A stretch of 64,000 nucleotides of DNA. Source: Firmicutes bacterium UBA2530 (GTDB taxonomy: Bacteria > Bacillota > Clostridia > Tissierellales > Sedimentibacteraceae). A program made the position numbers and the translations under genes. The stretch's first letter is position 1. Each line of letters begins with the position of its first letter. The notes beneath the pieces are model-generated. The model was not told where the DNA came from. It did no database searches and saw only the letters and a list, made by a program, of their open reading frames with translations. The DNA lies in NCBI GenBank assembly GCA_002340985.1, contig DDNC01000002.1, positions 282,330 to 346,329 of the forward strand. The letters run 5' to 3'. Shown in pieces: positions 25,834 through 35,781 of the stretch.

Positions 25834-26850
25834 ATGGGACAGGCAAGCATTGGCGACTTGTTAAATGATAAAGCAAGAGAGCAAATGAGAAGTATGGTTG
25901 ATACCGGGAAAAATATTTCAGATCTGAAGGCCGGAGAAAAGACCGACGGATTTTATCTTATAAAGAGCTTTGAGGTAAAGAAGACAACTAATGGCAAACA
26001 GTATATAGATATTGATCTTGTTGATAAAACAGGAGAAATAAATGCGAAAATATGGGAGTATTCAGAGGAAAAGGAAGCCCTTGTGGCAAGCAGCTCAATT
26101 GTCAAGGTGAGGGGAGAGGTCTTGGAATGGAACGGATCGAAGCAGCTAAAGGTGAATAAAATAAGACCTGCTTCGGAAACAGATTCTATAAAGATATCAG
26201 AGCTTATACCGTCTGCACCTGTTGACAAGGAAGAAATGTTCCATGAGGTAAAATCGTATGTGAATAAAATAAAAGACACTGAGATAAGGATGTTGGTGGA
26301 CACAATTATATCTAAGTATTCAAGCAAGCTATACTACTATCCGGCTGCAAAGAAAAACCACCATTCATATATGAGCGGACTTTTGTACCACATGATGAGA
26401 ATGCTTCAGTCAGGAGAGAAGCTGGGCCAGGTATACGACTTTCTCAATATGGACTATGTGTATGCCGGGGTTATTCTTCACGACATTTGTAAAATACTTG
26501 AAATGGATTCCGACGAATATGGGGTTGTTTCAGATTATACAATGGAAGGAAAGCTGCTCGGACACATTATTCAGGGGATAAAGGAAATAGAAATCGAAGG
26601 AGAAAAATTAGGCATCAGCAGGGAAAAAAGCGTGGTGCTCCAACATATGGTGCTGTCTCATCACTACGAACCGGAATTCGGAAGTCCGAAGAAGCCAATG
26701 ACTCCTGAAGCGGAGTTGCTTCATTTCTTAGACATAATCGATGCAAGAATGTTTGACTTCCAGCATGCTGTTGAAGGTGTTCAGCCGGGACATTTTACAG
26801 ATAAAATATGGCTTCTGGACAACAGAAACTTATATAGAACTACGAATTAA
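25834..26850 (+). CDS. 3'-5' exoribonuclease YhaM-like (OB-fold + HD domain)
   Basis: 338 aa. An OB-type nucleic acid-binding domain (~40-125, 'GKQYIDIDLVDKTGEINAKI') is followed by an HD phosphohydrolase domain (~155-310) with 'NHHSYMSGLLYHMMRM', the His-Asp pair in 'GVILHDICKI' and 'HMVLSHH'. This is the YhaM family, a metal-dependent 3'-5' exoribonuclease of Firmicutes that trims RNA ends and can act on DNA. It is followed after 13 nt by addB and addA, so DNA and RNA processing genes share a unit. Confidence 0.88.
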   Translation: MGQASIGDLLNDKAREQMRSMVDTGKNISDLKAGEKTDGFYLIKSFEVKKTTNGKQYIDIDLVDKTGEINAKIWEYSEEKEALVASSSIVKVRGEVLEWNGSKQLKVNKIRPASETDSIKISELIPSAPVDKEEMFHEVKSYVNKIKDTEIRMLVDTIISKYSSKLYYYPAAKKNHHSYMSGLLYHMMRMLQSGEKLGQVYDFLNMDYVYAGVILHDICKILEMDSDEYGVVSDYTMEGKLLGHIIQGIKEIEIEGEKLGISREKSVVLQHMVLSHHYEPEFGSPKKPMTPEAELLHFLDIIDARMFDFQHAVEGVQPGHFTDKIWLLDNRNLYRTTN

Positions 26851-26863
26851 AACCGGAGGATTT

Positions 26864-29800
26864 ATGGGATTGAATATAATTGCGGGGCGTGCCAAGACGG
26901 GCAAGTCCACGTATGTTTATGACAGCATAAATAAAGAGATAAAACGCGGAAATTCTGCTGCTCTGCTGCTCATAGTGCCTGAGCAGATGACATATCAGGC
27001 AGAATATGAAATCATTGATCGTATAGGGGACCAAGGCATAATGGATGCCGAGGTTCTTAGCTTCACGCGACTGGGATATAAGGTCTTTGAGGAGGTAGGA
27101 GGGCTTAAGGTCCAGGAAATAAACAGCTACGGCAAAATTATGCTTCTGAAGCAGATATTTGAGGAGAATAAGGACCAGTTGAAGCTGTTTACAAAGGCAT
27201 CCAGGCAGGAGGGATTTCTGAGGGAGTTTGATGCTCTCATAAGTGAACTTAAGCAGGATTGCATAAGCGTTGAGTTTCTGGAGCAGGTAATTAAGCACAA
27301 GGTAAGAGAAGACGAAAATCAGCTTCTTACCAAAAAGCTTGAGGATATTATTAAAATTTACGGAGAAATAAAAAAACGTACAGAGGGTGTGTTTTTTGAC
27401 GAAGAGGATAAAACGGACCTTCTTATTTCTGCTGTTCAGCATTCTTCCTTCATAAAAAACTCTCGCATATGGATTGACGGATTTGAAAGCTTCAATATGC
27501 AGAGGCATAGGCTTATAAAAGAACTGATTAAGTATGCGGGGGAGGTATACATAACTCTTGATATGGACTCTGCATCATTTGATAACCTCAGCAACACGGA
27601 TGACTGGGAGGCCTTCAGTACGGTTCACTCTACCTATAAGAACCTCATAAGGGACATAGACTGTAAAATAAAAATAATTTCATTAGATAATAACTCGATG
27701 AACAATGAGATGAAAACAATTGAAAGAAATATATTTTCAGTTAACCCTGGCTTATATTCTGAGCAAACCAACAGGATTAACATACTTTCTTCTCTCAATC
27801 CCTATACGGAAACCGAAAGCGCAGCAGCGAAAATAATTTCATTGGTCAGAGACCATGGATACAGATGGAAGGATATAGCTGTTGCAACCGGCGATATGGA
27901 TACCTACGGAATAAATATCAAAAAGGTTTTTACACAATATGAAATACCACATTTTCTTGACTATAAAAGAGACATTATGGGAAACCCTCTTACGAAATTC
28001 ATACTGTCTCTTTTAGATATTTTCATCTATAATTTCAGACATGACAGCGTTTTTGAACTTCTGAAAACAGGATTTTACCCCCTCGATTATGATGAGGTAA
28101 GCAGAATGGAAAACTTTGCTCTTCAATACGGTATAAAGGGGGACAAGTGGTTCAGACCATTTGCTTTTAATGCTGAGAATATTGATTATTTCAACAGCCT
28201 TCGCGAGAAATTCGCATCGGGATTTAAAAACGGAAGAAAGAAATTCAGAGAATTGAAAACCACCCTTGATATTACCATGTTCCTGTTTGATTTTATGAAG
28301 GAATACAAGGTCCAGGAGAAAATTGAGAAACAGGTTGAAGTATTCAAAAAATCAGAGCTGTACGAATTGTCCGGTGAAAATGCGCAAATATGGAATTACG
28401 TAATAGACATACTTGAGCAGATAGTGCTGGCCGGAGGGGATATTGAAATTACTCCTGCGGAGTACAGAAAAATGATTGAGGCAGGCTTCAATGAGGTTAA
28501 AATAAGTATTATACCACCAACATTGGACAAGGTTACAGTCAGTGATATAGAAAAGGCATCAATAAAGCCAACAAAGGTTCTTTTCATATTGGGAGCAAAC
28601 GAAGGAAGCATCAACTCCGGAAACAGCGAAAAGGGTCTGCTCCTTGATGAGGAAAGAGAGATACTTGCCAAATCAGGTATGAACATGCTCAATAACTCGG
28701 ATTACTATCTGTACAGGGAAAAGCACATACTTTACAAGCTGTTTACATGTGCTTCAGATCATATATTTTTGAGCTGGGCACAGGGGACAGCAGAAGGAAG
28801 GGCGCTGCAGGCATCAATTTATGCGGATAAATTCAAGCAGCTGTTTCCGGCAGTCAAGGAACAATCAGACTTAAATGCTGCTGAAGAAGATAAGGTGTCC
28901 AACAGCAGGGGAACTGCCGGATATCTTATTGCAGCGGTAAGAGATTTCGTTGAGGGAATAAGCATAGACAGCATATGGCGGGACGTGTATGCGTGGTATG
29001 AAAAAAACGAAGAAAACATGCATGTCATGATAAAGAATGGATTGCTGCATGAAAACAAGGCATATAAAATAACGAGCGAGAATTTGAAAAAAATACATAA
29101 TGCGCCTGTGTCCATGTCTGTCTCAAAGCTTGAAAATTTTGCCGCATGCCCGTTTAAATTTTTTATGGACGGTATTATTAAACCCCGTCCGAGAATTGTA
29201 CAGAAGGTTGAATTTTATGACCTGGGAAATATTTATCATCAGGCTGTGGAGCAATTCACAAAGCACATAACAGAAGATACCGGAAATATTGATAATCTCA
29301 ATAAGGATGAGATATATTTACTGTCTCAGTCCTGTGCTGAGAAGATACTTGATGAAGGTGAAATGGATTATACTGCCCTTAATGCAAACCAGCGCAGCAT
29401 ATATATGAAGGAGAAAATAAAAAGGCTCATAGGCAGGGCAGCTGATACCATAGTGGAGCAGCTGAAAAAAGGCAATTTCAGGCCTGCCTGCACGGAGCTT
29501 GTTATAGGTGAAGAGGGCTCACAGGCAATTGAGCCTCTGAAAATAAAAATAAGCGATGATGTAAGTGTACTGCTGCAGGGCAGAATTGACAGAGTGGATA
29601 CCTTGCAGAAGGACGGAAAAACATATATAAATATAATAGACTACAAATCCTCCTACAAGGATATTGATTTATCCGATGCGGTGCAGGGCTTACAGCTCCA
29701 GCTCTTGGTTTATATGTCAGCAATAATCAGGAACGGAGAAAAATTGTTTCGTACAGAAACAGAAATAGGTGGAGCATACTATTTTTGCATAGATGATCCT

Positions 29801-30256
29801 CTGATAGACGGAGATGAGGTGCTGGCGGAGAACTCCCAGAGAGAAATATTCAGACAACTTTCACTTAAGGGATATATTGTTGAGGATGCTGACATCATTT
29901 CAAATATGGACAGAGAAATAGCCGAATCAAGAAAATCGGACGTGATTCCCGTTTCCCTGAACAAGGATGGAAGTACCTCCAAATCATCAAAAACACTTAC
30001 TGTTGATGAATTCAGAGCGGTGTTGGACAAGACTGACAGTGTTGCCGCAGATATGGCGGAAAAAATAATGGACGGTAATATAGATATAATACCCTTCAAA
30101 AAGGAAGCGGACGGCAGAACCCCATGCCAATACTGTGAATACATGGGTGTATGCCAGTTTGACCCGGCAGTGGGCAACAGCTACAGAAAAATAAAAAAGC
30201 TTAAAAAGGATGATATATTGTCGGAGATTCTTGAGGAAGGCGGTGCAAATGCATGA
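26864..30256 (+). CDS. addB: ATP-dependent helicase/nuclease subunit B (AddB)
   Basis: 1130 aa from ATG 26864 with CCGGAGG upstream; a longer frame reaches back into yhaM and is not needed. AddAB unwinds and trims double-strand breaks to load RecA. Walker A is 'GRAKTGKST' near the N-terminus. The C-terminal nuclease has 'IIDYKSS' and the [4Fe-4S] cysteines: one in 'FAACPFKFF' (~residue 762) and three in 'TPCQYCEYMGVCQF' (~1087-1100). Its stop overlaps the addA start by 4 bp (ATGA), so the two are translationally coupled. Confidence 0.95.
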   Translation: MGLNIIAGRAKTGKSTYVYDSINKEIKRGNSAALLLIVPEQMTYQAEYEIIDRIGDQGIMDAEVLSFTRLGYKVFEEVGGLKVQEINSYGKIMLLKQIFEENKDQLKLFTKASRQEGFLREFDALISELKQDCISVEFLEQVIKHKVREDENQLLTKKLEDIIKIYGEIKKRTEGVFFDEEDKTDLLISAVQHSSFIKNSRIWIDGFESFNMQRHRLIKELIKYAGEVYITLDMDSASFDNLSNTDDWEAFSTVHSTYKNLIRDIDCKIKIISLDNNSMNNEMKTIERNIFSVNPGLYSEQTNRINILSSLNPYTETESAAAKIISLVRDHGYRWKDIAVATGDMDTYGINIKKVFTQYEIPHFLDYKRDIMGNPLTKFILSLLDIFIYNFRHDSVFELLKTGFYPLDYDEVSRMENFALQYGIKGDKWFRPFAFNAENIDYFNSLREKFASGFKNGRKKFRELKTTLDITMFLFDFMKEYKVQEKIEKQVEVFKKSELYELSGENAQIWNYVIDILEQIVLAGGDIEITPAEYRKMIEAGFNEVKISIIPPTLDKVTVSDIEKASIKPTKVLFILGANEGSINSGNSEKGLLLDEEREILAKSGMNMLNNSDYYLYREKHILYKLFTCASDHIFLSWAQGTAEGRALQASIYADKFKQLFPAVKEQSDLNAAEEDKVSNSRGTAGYLIAAVRDFVEGISIDSIWRDVYAWYEKNEENMHVMIKNGLLHENKAYKITSENLKKIHNAPVSMSVSKLENFAACPFKFFMDGIIKPRPRIVQKVEFYDLGNIYHQAVEQFTKHITEDTGNIDNLNKDEIYLLSQSCAEKILDEGEMDYTALNANQRSIYMKEKIKRLIGRAADTIVEQLKKGNFRPACTELVIGEEGSQAIEPLKIKISDDVSVLLQGRIDRVDTLQKDGKTYINIIDYKSSYKDIDLSDAVQGLQLQLLVYMSAIIRNGEKLFRTETEIGGAYYFCIDDPLIDGDEVLAENSQREIFRQLSLKGYIVEDADIISNMDREIAESRKSDVIPVSLNKDGSTSKSSKTLTVDEFRAVLDKTDSVAADMAEKIMDGNIDIIPFKKEADGRTPCQYCEYMGVCQFDPAVGNSYRKIKKLKKDDILSEILEEGGANA

Positions 30257-33200
30257 AATTCAGCTTTAGCCAGCAAGAGGTTATAGATTTACGGAATAAA
30301 AACATACTGGTGTCGGCAGCTGCGGGCTCAGGCAAGACAACTGTTCTTGTTGAAAGAATAATACGTCTTATTATAAATGAAAAAGAGGATATTGATAAAT
30401 TTCTCATAGTAACATTTACGAATGCTGCAGCCAACGGGATGAAGCAAAAGATACACAAGGCTCTGATTAAAGAGCTGCAGTCAGGCGAAAACAAGGCTCA
30501 TCTGGTTAAGCAGCTTAATTTGCTGAACAGATCCAGCATTTCAACAATTCATGCATTCTGTATCGACATTGTGAGGAAGAATTTTCATGTAATAGGTATA
30601 GACCCGAATTTTCGAATAGGCGATACAAATGAAGTTGAGATACTGCTGCAAGAAGCAATAGATGATATTTTAGAGAAATACTATGAGGAAAGGCCAGAGG
30701 GATTTATACACCTGGTTGAAGGCTTTACAGGAAATCGCGGAGACGGTGAGCTGAACGAAATAATTAAAGACATCTATAAATTTTCTCTGAGCTTTCCTGA
30801 GCCCCTTAAATGGCTTTATGAATCCGTAGAAATGCTTTCAATGCATGGAGATGAGTTGGAGAATTCGGAATGGATGAATGCTGTAAGGGAAAGCCTGACT
30901 TTGCAGCTTGACGGAGCGGGGGAAATGCTGACATCCGCTATCGGCTTATGCCGGGAGGATGACGGTCCGTCTGTGTACGAAGAGGCATTAGCTGAGGACT
31001 TGAATAATTTAAGCAATCTAAAGACGCTTTTGAGAAGTGACTTCAGAGGCTTTATCCGACATGCTCACGGCATGGCATTTCCTGCGCTGAAGGCGTTGAG
31101 AGGCGAGGCGAAGGAAGCAACAGACCCGGAGAAGCAGGAAGAAGCCAAGTCTCTGAGAGAAGAATACAAGAAAATTATAAGCAATATAAAAAAAATGATA
31201 CCCAACAGGGAGCTCTCGGAATTTGTTCATGACATTAATTATATGTATCCTCCAATGCATGCTCTTTACAATATTATAAGTGAATTAGACGCCTTGTTTA
31301 AAATCAGAAAGATGGAGAAGGCAATTGCCGATTTCAACGATGTTGAACACTATGCTCTTCATATACTCAGGCAGGAAGACATTGGAGAACGGTACAAAAA
31401 TAAGTTCAAATATATTTTTATAGATGAATATCAAGACAGCAACAGCCTTCAGGAGGAGCTCATAAGCACGATAAAAAGAGAAAACAACATGTTCATGGTA
31501 GGTGATGTGAAGCAGAGCATCTACCGCTTCAGGCTGTCCGACCCTGACATATTCAACGAAAAAAGCAGCTCCTATCCGGCGTTTAATGGTCTCGGAAATG
31601 ACCGGAGAATTGATTTAACACAGAACTTCAGAAGCAGAAAAGAAATATTGCACGGCATCAATTACGTATTCAAAAGCATTATGAATAAGACGCTGGGAGA
31701 GGTGGATTACAACTCGGAAGTATTCTTGAATCCGGGAGCGGAATTTAGGGAGTCATGTTCAGATTTCGGTGAATGTTTTACGGAGCTTCTTATTATTGAC
31801 AAGGATTCAGTTGACCCGGAGGAGGCAGACGATGAAATAAAGTCAATGAAGACGGCGGAGCTGGAAGCGATCATTGCTCTTAAAAAGGTAAAAGAGCTTC
31901 TTCAAAAGGAAAAAAACAAGCCTGTGAGGCGGGACAATGCAACAAATGAAATAATAGAGGAAGAGCCTGAAAAAATACAGTACAGCGATATTGTAATACT
32001 TATGCGCTCAGTATCGGGATGGGCTGGGATATTTGAAGAAATATTCAATGACAACGGTGTTCCATTCTATTATGATGGAGGGGCAGGATATTTTGAAACT
32101 GTTGAAATTCAGGTAATGCTGAATCTTCTTCGCATTATAGACAACATAAGGCAGGACATACCTCTTTTGAGCGTTATGAGGTCTCCTATAGGAGGATTTG
32201 ATACAGAAGAGCTTGTGGAAATAAGGAACATAAATCATAAAGGCAGCTTCATAGATGCATTGTATGAATACAAAAATAAATGCGATGATAATCTTGCAGA
32301 AAAACTTAGAAAATTTATCGAAAGAATTGAAGGCTGGAAAAAAAGAAGCAGATACATTCACCTAAATGATTTCATATGGGAAATACTTATCGAAACAAAT
32401 TATTATTATTTTGCGGGGCTTTTGCCAAGCGGAAAAATCAGACAGGCGAATTTAAGGCTACTCAGCGATAAGGCGTTTGAATTTGAGAAGACATCTATGA
32501 GTGGCTTGTTCAATTTCTTGAGATATGTGGAAAAACTCAGCGTTTCATCCGGTGACACAGGAAATGCAAAGACATTGGGCGAAAATGACAATGTTGTGCG
32601 CCTCATGTCTGTGCATAAGAGCAAGGGACTTGAATTTCCCGTGGTTATAATGTGCGGCTTAAATAAAAAATTCAACAGAGCTGATGCCTCTAAAAGCATT
32701 TTGAAGCACAAGCTTTACGGAATAGCACCGAAATATATAAATCCTCAGGACAGAATTTACAGAGAGACTTTTCCAAGGATGGCTGTGAAAAGTATTATCA
32801 AAACAGAAAATCTATCGGAAGAAATGCGTGTTTTATACGTTGCAATGACAAGAGCTGTTGACAGACTGATCATGATAGGCACTGTCAATAAATTTGAAAA
32901 CAAAATACGCAAGTGGCAGAAAGGGCCTTCTCTTTACAATATTTACAGCCAGGATTCATTTATGGACTGGATTTGCACCTCTCTGTTTGCAGATGTAGAC
33001 ACAGACACGGTTTTAAGGGCAGTATGCAGCCCTGAAGCTGCTCATGAAATAAGCTTCTTTACTGAAAATACCTCATGTCTTACAGCATGGAACATAAATA
33101 AAATAAGTCCGTCGCAAATAAGCAGCAACCGACGGGAAAAAGAGGTTAAAAAGCACGAGCTTATAAATGAGTTAGCGTATTTTAAAAACAATGTAAACAG

Positions 33201-33900
33201 CTCATTCTACGATGAAATAATGCGCCGCCTTGAATACAGATATGCCCATGAGAGCTCCGTGAACATTCCTACAAAGCTTTCTGTAACAGACCTTAAGGTT
33301 CTCAGACAGGAGAAGCTTGACAGGGTAAGGTATAAGGTTCCTGTTTTGCGGGATATGCCGCAATTTAAGGAAGAGGGCTCTGATTTCACAAAAGCGGAAA
33401 TAGGAACAATCGTACATTTTGTCATGCAGCACCTGAATATAGATGAAGATTTACGTGCTGATAATATTTTGAAGCAAGTGGAGTCCATGGTTCAGAAAAA
33501 GCTTTTGACAGAAAAGGAAGCACGGGTGGTGAACCCAGAAATGTTGGAAAAATTCTTCGCTTCCGACATAGGAAAAAGGATGAGGGCGTCATCTTACATA
33601 AGAAGAGAAGTGCCGTTTTTAATAAAGAAGGGCGCAGGTGAGATTTTAAATTTTCTCAACAAGGATGATGTAATCCTCATACAGGGAATAATAGACTGTT
33701 ATTTCTACGAGGGGGACCAGGCAGTAATAATCGACTACAAGACCGATGAAATAATCAACGGGAATCTTGAGCATGTGAAATCAGAATACAGCACACAGAT
33801 ACTGTCCTACAAGGAGGCTGTTGAGAAAATTACAGGCAGAAGCGTAAAGGCGTGCTACCTGTACCTGTTTGACACTGCTCAGGCTGTGGAAATAAAATAG
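30253..33900 (+). CDS. addA: ATP-dependent helicase/nuclease subunit A (AddA)
   Basis: 1215 aa, normal length. UvrD-type superfamily 1 helicase: Q motif 'FSFSQQEVID' at the N-terminus, Walker A 'SAAAGSGKTTVLVERI' (residues ~19-34), motif II 'YIFIDEYQDSN', motif III-like 'FMVGDVKQSIYRFR', motif V/VI 'MSVHKSKGLEFPVVIM' and 'VLYVAMTRAVDRL'. The C-terminal RecB-like nuclease has 'IIDYKTDEI' with the catalytic Asp and Lys. Partner of AddB in double-strand break repair. Start overlaps the addB stop. Confidence 0.96.
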   Translation: MKFSFSQQEVIDLRNKNILVSAAAGSGKTTVLVERIIRLIINEKEDIDKFLIVTFTNAAANGMKQKIHKALIKELQSGENKAHLVKQLNLLNRSSISTIHAFCIDIVRKNFHVIGIDPNFRIGDTNEVEILLQEAIDDILEKYYEERPEGFIHLVEGFTGNRGDGELNEIIKDIYKFSLSFPEPLKWLYESVEMLSMHGDELENSEWMNAVRESLTLQLDGAGEMLTSAIGLCREDDGPSVYEEALAEDLNNLSNLKTLLRSDFRGFIRHAHGMAFPALKALRGEAKEATDPEKQEEAKSLREEYKKIISNIKKMIPNRELSEFVHDINYMYPPMHALYNIISELDALFKIRKMEKAIADFNDVEHYALHILRQEDIGERYKNKFKYIFIDEYQDSNSLQEELISTIKRENNMFMVGDVKQSIYRFRLSDPDIFNEKSSSYPAFNGLGNDRRIDLTQNFRSRKEILHGINYVFKSIMNKTLGEVDYNSEVFLNPGAEFRESCSDFGECFTELLIIDKDSVDPEEADDEIKSMKTAELEAIIALKKVKELLQKEKNKPVRRDNATNEIIEEEPEKIQYSDIVILMRSVSGWAGIFEEIFNDNGVPFYYDGGAGYFETVEIQVMLNLLRIIDNIRQDIPLLSVMRSPIGGFDTEELVEIRNINHKGSFIDALYEYKNKCDDNLAEKLRKFIERIEGWKKRSRYIHLNDFIWEILIETNYYYFAGLLPSGKIRQANLRLLSDKAFEFEKTSMSGLFNFLRYVEKLSVSSGDTGNAKTLGENDNVVRLMSVHKSKGLEFPVVIMCGLNKKFNRADASKSILKHKLYGIAPKYINPQDRIYRETFPRMAVKSIIKTENLSEEMRVLYVAMTRAVDRLIMIGTVNKFENKIRKWQKGPSLYNIYSQDSFMDWICTSLFADVDTDTVLRAVCSPEAAHEISFFTENTSCLTAWNINKISPSQISSNRREKEVKKHELINELAYFKNNVNSSFYDEIMRRLEYRYAHESSVNIPTKLSVTDLKVLRQEKLDRVRYKVPVLRDMPQFKEEGSDFTKAEIGTIVHFVMQHLNIDEDLRADNILKQVESMVQKKLLTEKEARVVNPEMLEKFFASDIGKRMRASSYIRREVPFLIKKGAGEILNFLNKDDVILIQGIIDCYFYEGDQAVIIDYKTDEIINGNLEHVKSEYSTQILSYKEAVEKITGRSVKACYLYLFDTAQAVEIK

Positions 33901-33909
33901 GATATCAAA

Positions 33910-33947
33910 AAGACGGGGATGTTGCCGCAACAGGACATCCTCGTCTT
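33910..33947. terminator. hairpin between converging addA and hypothetical gene
   Basis: AAGACGGGGATGT (33910-33922) pairs with ACATCCTCGTCTT (33935-33947), 13 bp with one wobble. The adjacent tracts are only weakly T-rich. Confidence 0.6.
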
Positions 33948-33958
33948 CATATAGAGTT

Positions 33959-34858
33959 TTATTTTCTTTTTCTCTGTTTTATTCGTATGGGGCGTTGAGT
34001 TTCTCTTCTGTCGTTGTAGTTGTTTTTATGCTCACTGTAGTTTGTGGGCTTATTGTAGATGTCATATTGGTCATTTTTGTAATTTCTGTCATAGGGACTG
34101 CCGCCGTTTCTGTGGTGCGCATTTTCATTATAATTATATGTAGCCTCATTGTTATATTCTTGAGTGTCGCTGCTGTTTGTTGAATCTTCATGCTCCTCAT
34201 CGTTCATGGCAGACTCGTTCTTAAAATCTGATTTTTTACCATCCTCATTTTTTGATTCATTTGTGCTCATACTGCTTAGCAATGGCATGAATGTTTCCAT
34301 GAGACTGCTTAAATCTGCATTACTGATACCTTCGGACGGATTGGTTCCTGAATTGTTTGAGACGGAGGCAAGCAGGTCATTTATGTTCACATTTTTCATA
34401 ATATCATTGATATTGCCATTTTTAAGCATGTTGGAGGCTACGGCTCCTATAATTTTATCCATGTTGCCGGCAATCAGCGGCTGTGCCAAAAGCTTGCCTA
34501 CGGGAATATTCCCGTTTTTCATAAAAGCGGACATCATATCTGCAGGATTTTTTGTGTTAAGTGACTCTATGGGTCTGAAGGTCTGTGCTCTGTTTAAAAA
34601 TGAGTACATGCCGAGCAGAGTGCTTACCTTTTCAAAAAAAGGCAAGTATGTATTCACCATTAAAACAGTATGTGGTGAAGTCAGGGGTGCAACCGTGCGG
34701 ACCATGCTTATTATACCTTCAACTTTCTGAGGGTCTGACATCAATCCGGAAGTAAAATTTTTGGTGGTGCTGTTCAGTTTTGTAACCATGCCGGGCAGCT
34801 GCCCGTTTCCGAAGATATACTTTGCGGCTAAGAAATAAAGCAATATTTGAACAGGAAT
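33959..34858 (-). CDS. hypothetical protein with N-terminal membrane segment and Asn/Tyr-rich basic tail
   Basis: I do not recognise this protein. From TTG at 34843 it has 294 aa, but that codon lacks a ribosome site. A strong AAGGTG (34864-34869 on the minus strand) points instead to ATT at 34856-34858, giving 299 aa that begin 'xPVQILLYFLAAKYIFG', a hydrophobic segment. The middle (~80-190) is helical with repeated Asn/Met/Leu ('GNINDIMKNVNINDLLASV'). The last ~100 residues are polar, Asn/Tyr/Asp-rich low complexity and end in 'RIKQRKRK'. Convergent with addA and divergent from another unknown gene at 35111. Both start codon and role are open. Confidence 0.6.
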   Translation of the reverse strand: MPVQILLYFLAAKYIFGNGQLPGMVTKLNSTTKNFTSGLMSDPQKVEGIISMVRTVAPLTSPHTVLMVNTYLPFFEKVSTLLGMYSFLNRAQTFRPIESLNTKNPADMMSAFMKNGNIPVGKLLAQPLIAGNMDKIIGAVASNMLKNGNINDIMKNVNINDLLASVSNNSGTNPSEGISNADLSSLMETFMPLLSSMSTNESKNEDGKKSDFKNESAMNDEEHEDSTNSSDTQEYNNEATYNYNENAHHRNGGSPYDRNYKNDQYDIYNKPTNYSEHKNNYNDRRETQRPIRIKQRKRK

Positions 34859-34947
34859 AATATCACCTTCTTATATACATATTTAATATTACATTCTATT
34901 CAGCGAATCGCATTGTGTTACACTTAAATGCTCTGAAGCTGCAAATT

Positions 34948-35050
34948 ATACTGTTTTAATTTAGAAATGCGGACAAATATTTGTCTGCAGCATAGGAAAA
35001 CAGTATATACTAATTCGCTTTAAGGGAACTGATTTAATGCGAATTAGTAT
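34948..35050 (+). repeat. structured dispersed element, copy 1
   Basis: A 103-bp element that matches 44236-44338 (minus strand) without gaps at about 83 of 103 positions. Stem A: ATACTGTTTT (34948-34957) with AAAACAGTAT (34997-35006), enclosing a 20-nt near-palindrome with core GGACAAATATTTGTC (34969-34988). Stem B: ATACTAATTCGC (35007-35018) with GCGAATTAGTAT (35039-35050), 12 bp perfect, with a 20-nt loop. Differences between the copies preserve pairing. In sense orientation it lies 60 bp upstream of the gene at 35111. Confidence 0.8.
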
Positions 35051-35110
35051 TATATTGTAATCTAATTTATAATGCCGGCATATTATGTAATATGAAATGG
35101 AGGTATTGGA

Positions 35111-35428
35111 ATGTCTAAATTTTTTAAGAGCTTTGACGACAATGAATTAAATAAAATTACGAAAAGCAAGGAGTTTAAAGATGTATCAAATGATAAAAAG
35201 GTGAATGATTTCGTAAATAATAAGCAGTTTAAAGAGTTTCAGGAGAAATATAAAGGCAAGACTGAGGATGAAATTCTGCGCGATGCCAAAAATATGAGTG
35301 AAAAATTGAAGGAGCAGTACGGAGAGGAGGAGTATAACAAAAAAATTCAGGATCTCAAGAATTTTGAGATGTTTTTAAGTCCTGAGCAAAAGAAAAAAAT
35401 GAAGAAGTTTCTTGAAGGTCTGAAATAA
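35111..35428 (+). CDS. small charged hypothetical protein
   Basis: 105 aa, very rich in Lys, Glu and Asp, predicted almost wholly helical, cytosolic, no signal peptide or Cys. Ends 'LSPEQKKKMKKFLEGLK'. It looks like a conserved clostridial hypothetical protein, but I cannot name a function. The ribosome site is ATGGAGG. Upstream are copy 1 of the structured element and a short palindrome CATATTA-TG-TAATATG (35079-35094). It is divergent from the unknown membrane-anchored protein, perhaps sharing regulation with it. Confidence 0.7.
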   Translation: MSKFFKSFDDNELNKITKSKEFKDVSNDKKVNDFVNNKQFKEFQEKYKGKTEDEILRDAKNMSEKLKEQYGEEEYNKKIQDLKNFEMFLSPEQKKKMKKFLEGLK

Positions 35429-35712
35429 AATCGGAGATGGAGGTGCGCACTAGCGGCCTCCGTTGTTAAATTATAAAATAATTATGCGTAAAACTAAATA
35501 AAAATATAAATGTGTTTTAGAAATAGAAACAAAGTTTTGATTTTGTCTGCTGACGAAAATTGGCTTGAAAACGATATTCCTACAAAAATAATAAAATTTT
35601 ATGTCATAATTTTTAAAATAAATAAATGCGTTAAGGTGAAAATCGTTTTCATGAAAATACAAAATTAGGCTATTTTTTCAGTTATGGAATAAATAAACAG
35701 GCCAATAACTAT
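35429..35712. other. AT-rich intergenic region
   Basis: No coding potential seen. A GGAGG..CCTCC hairpin (about 35440-35463) may end the preceding gene, but its T run is poor. A 9-bp inverted repeat GAAAACGAT / ATCGTTTTC (near 35570 and 35641) is widely spaced. The rest is A+T-rich without a recognised signal up to the promoter at 35713. Confidence 0.5.
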
Positions 35713-35741
35713 TTGACAATTAATATATATTCAATTATAAT
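35713..35741 (+). promoter_or_regulatory. promoter of the DUF3798 lipoprotein gene
   Basis: Perfect TTGACA (35713-35718), 17-nt spacer, TATAAT (35736-35741), 40 nt before the start codon. A strong constitutive-type promoter suits an abundant binding protein. Confidence 0.9.
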
Positions 35742-35781
35742 ATAGCAAGGTAATATTTTTAATTAAATTAGGAGGGACAAA

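Noticed and set aside
26840..27508. 222-codon minus-strand ORF
   Set aside because: Fully antisense to addB, which has clear motifs.
35471..35662. 63-codon minus-strand ORF in the AT-rich gap
   Set aside because: Composition is that of random AT-rich DNA and there is no ribosome site.
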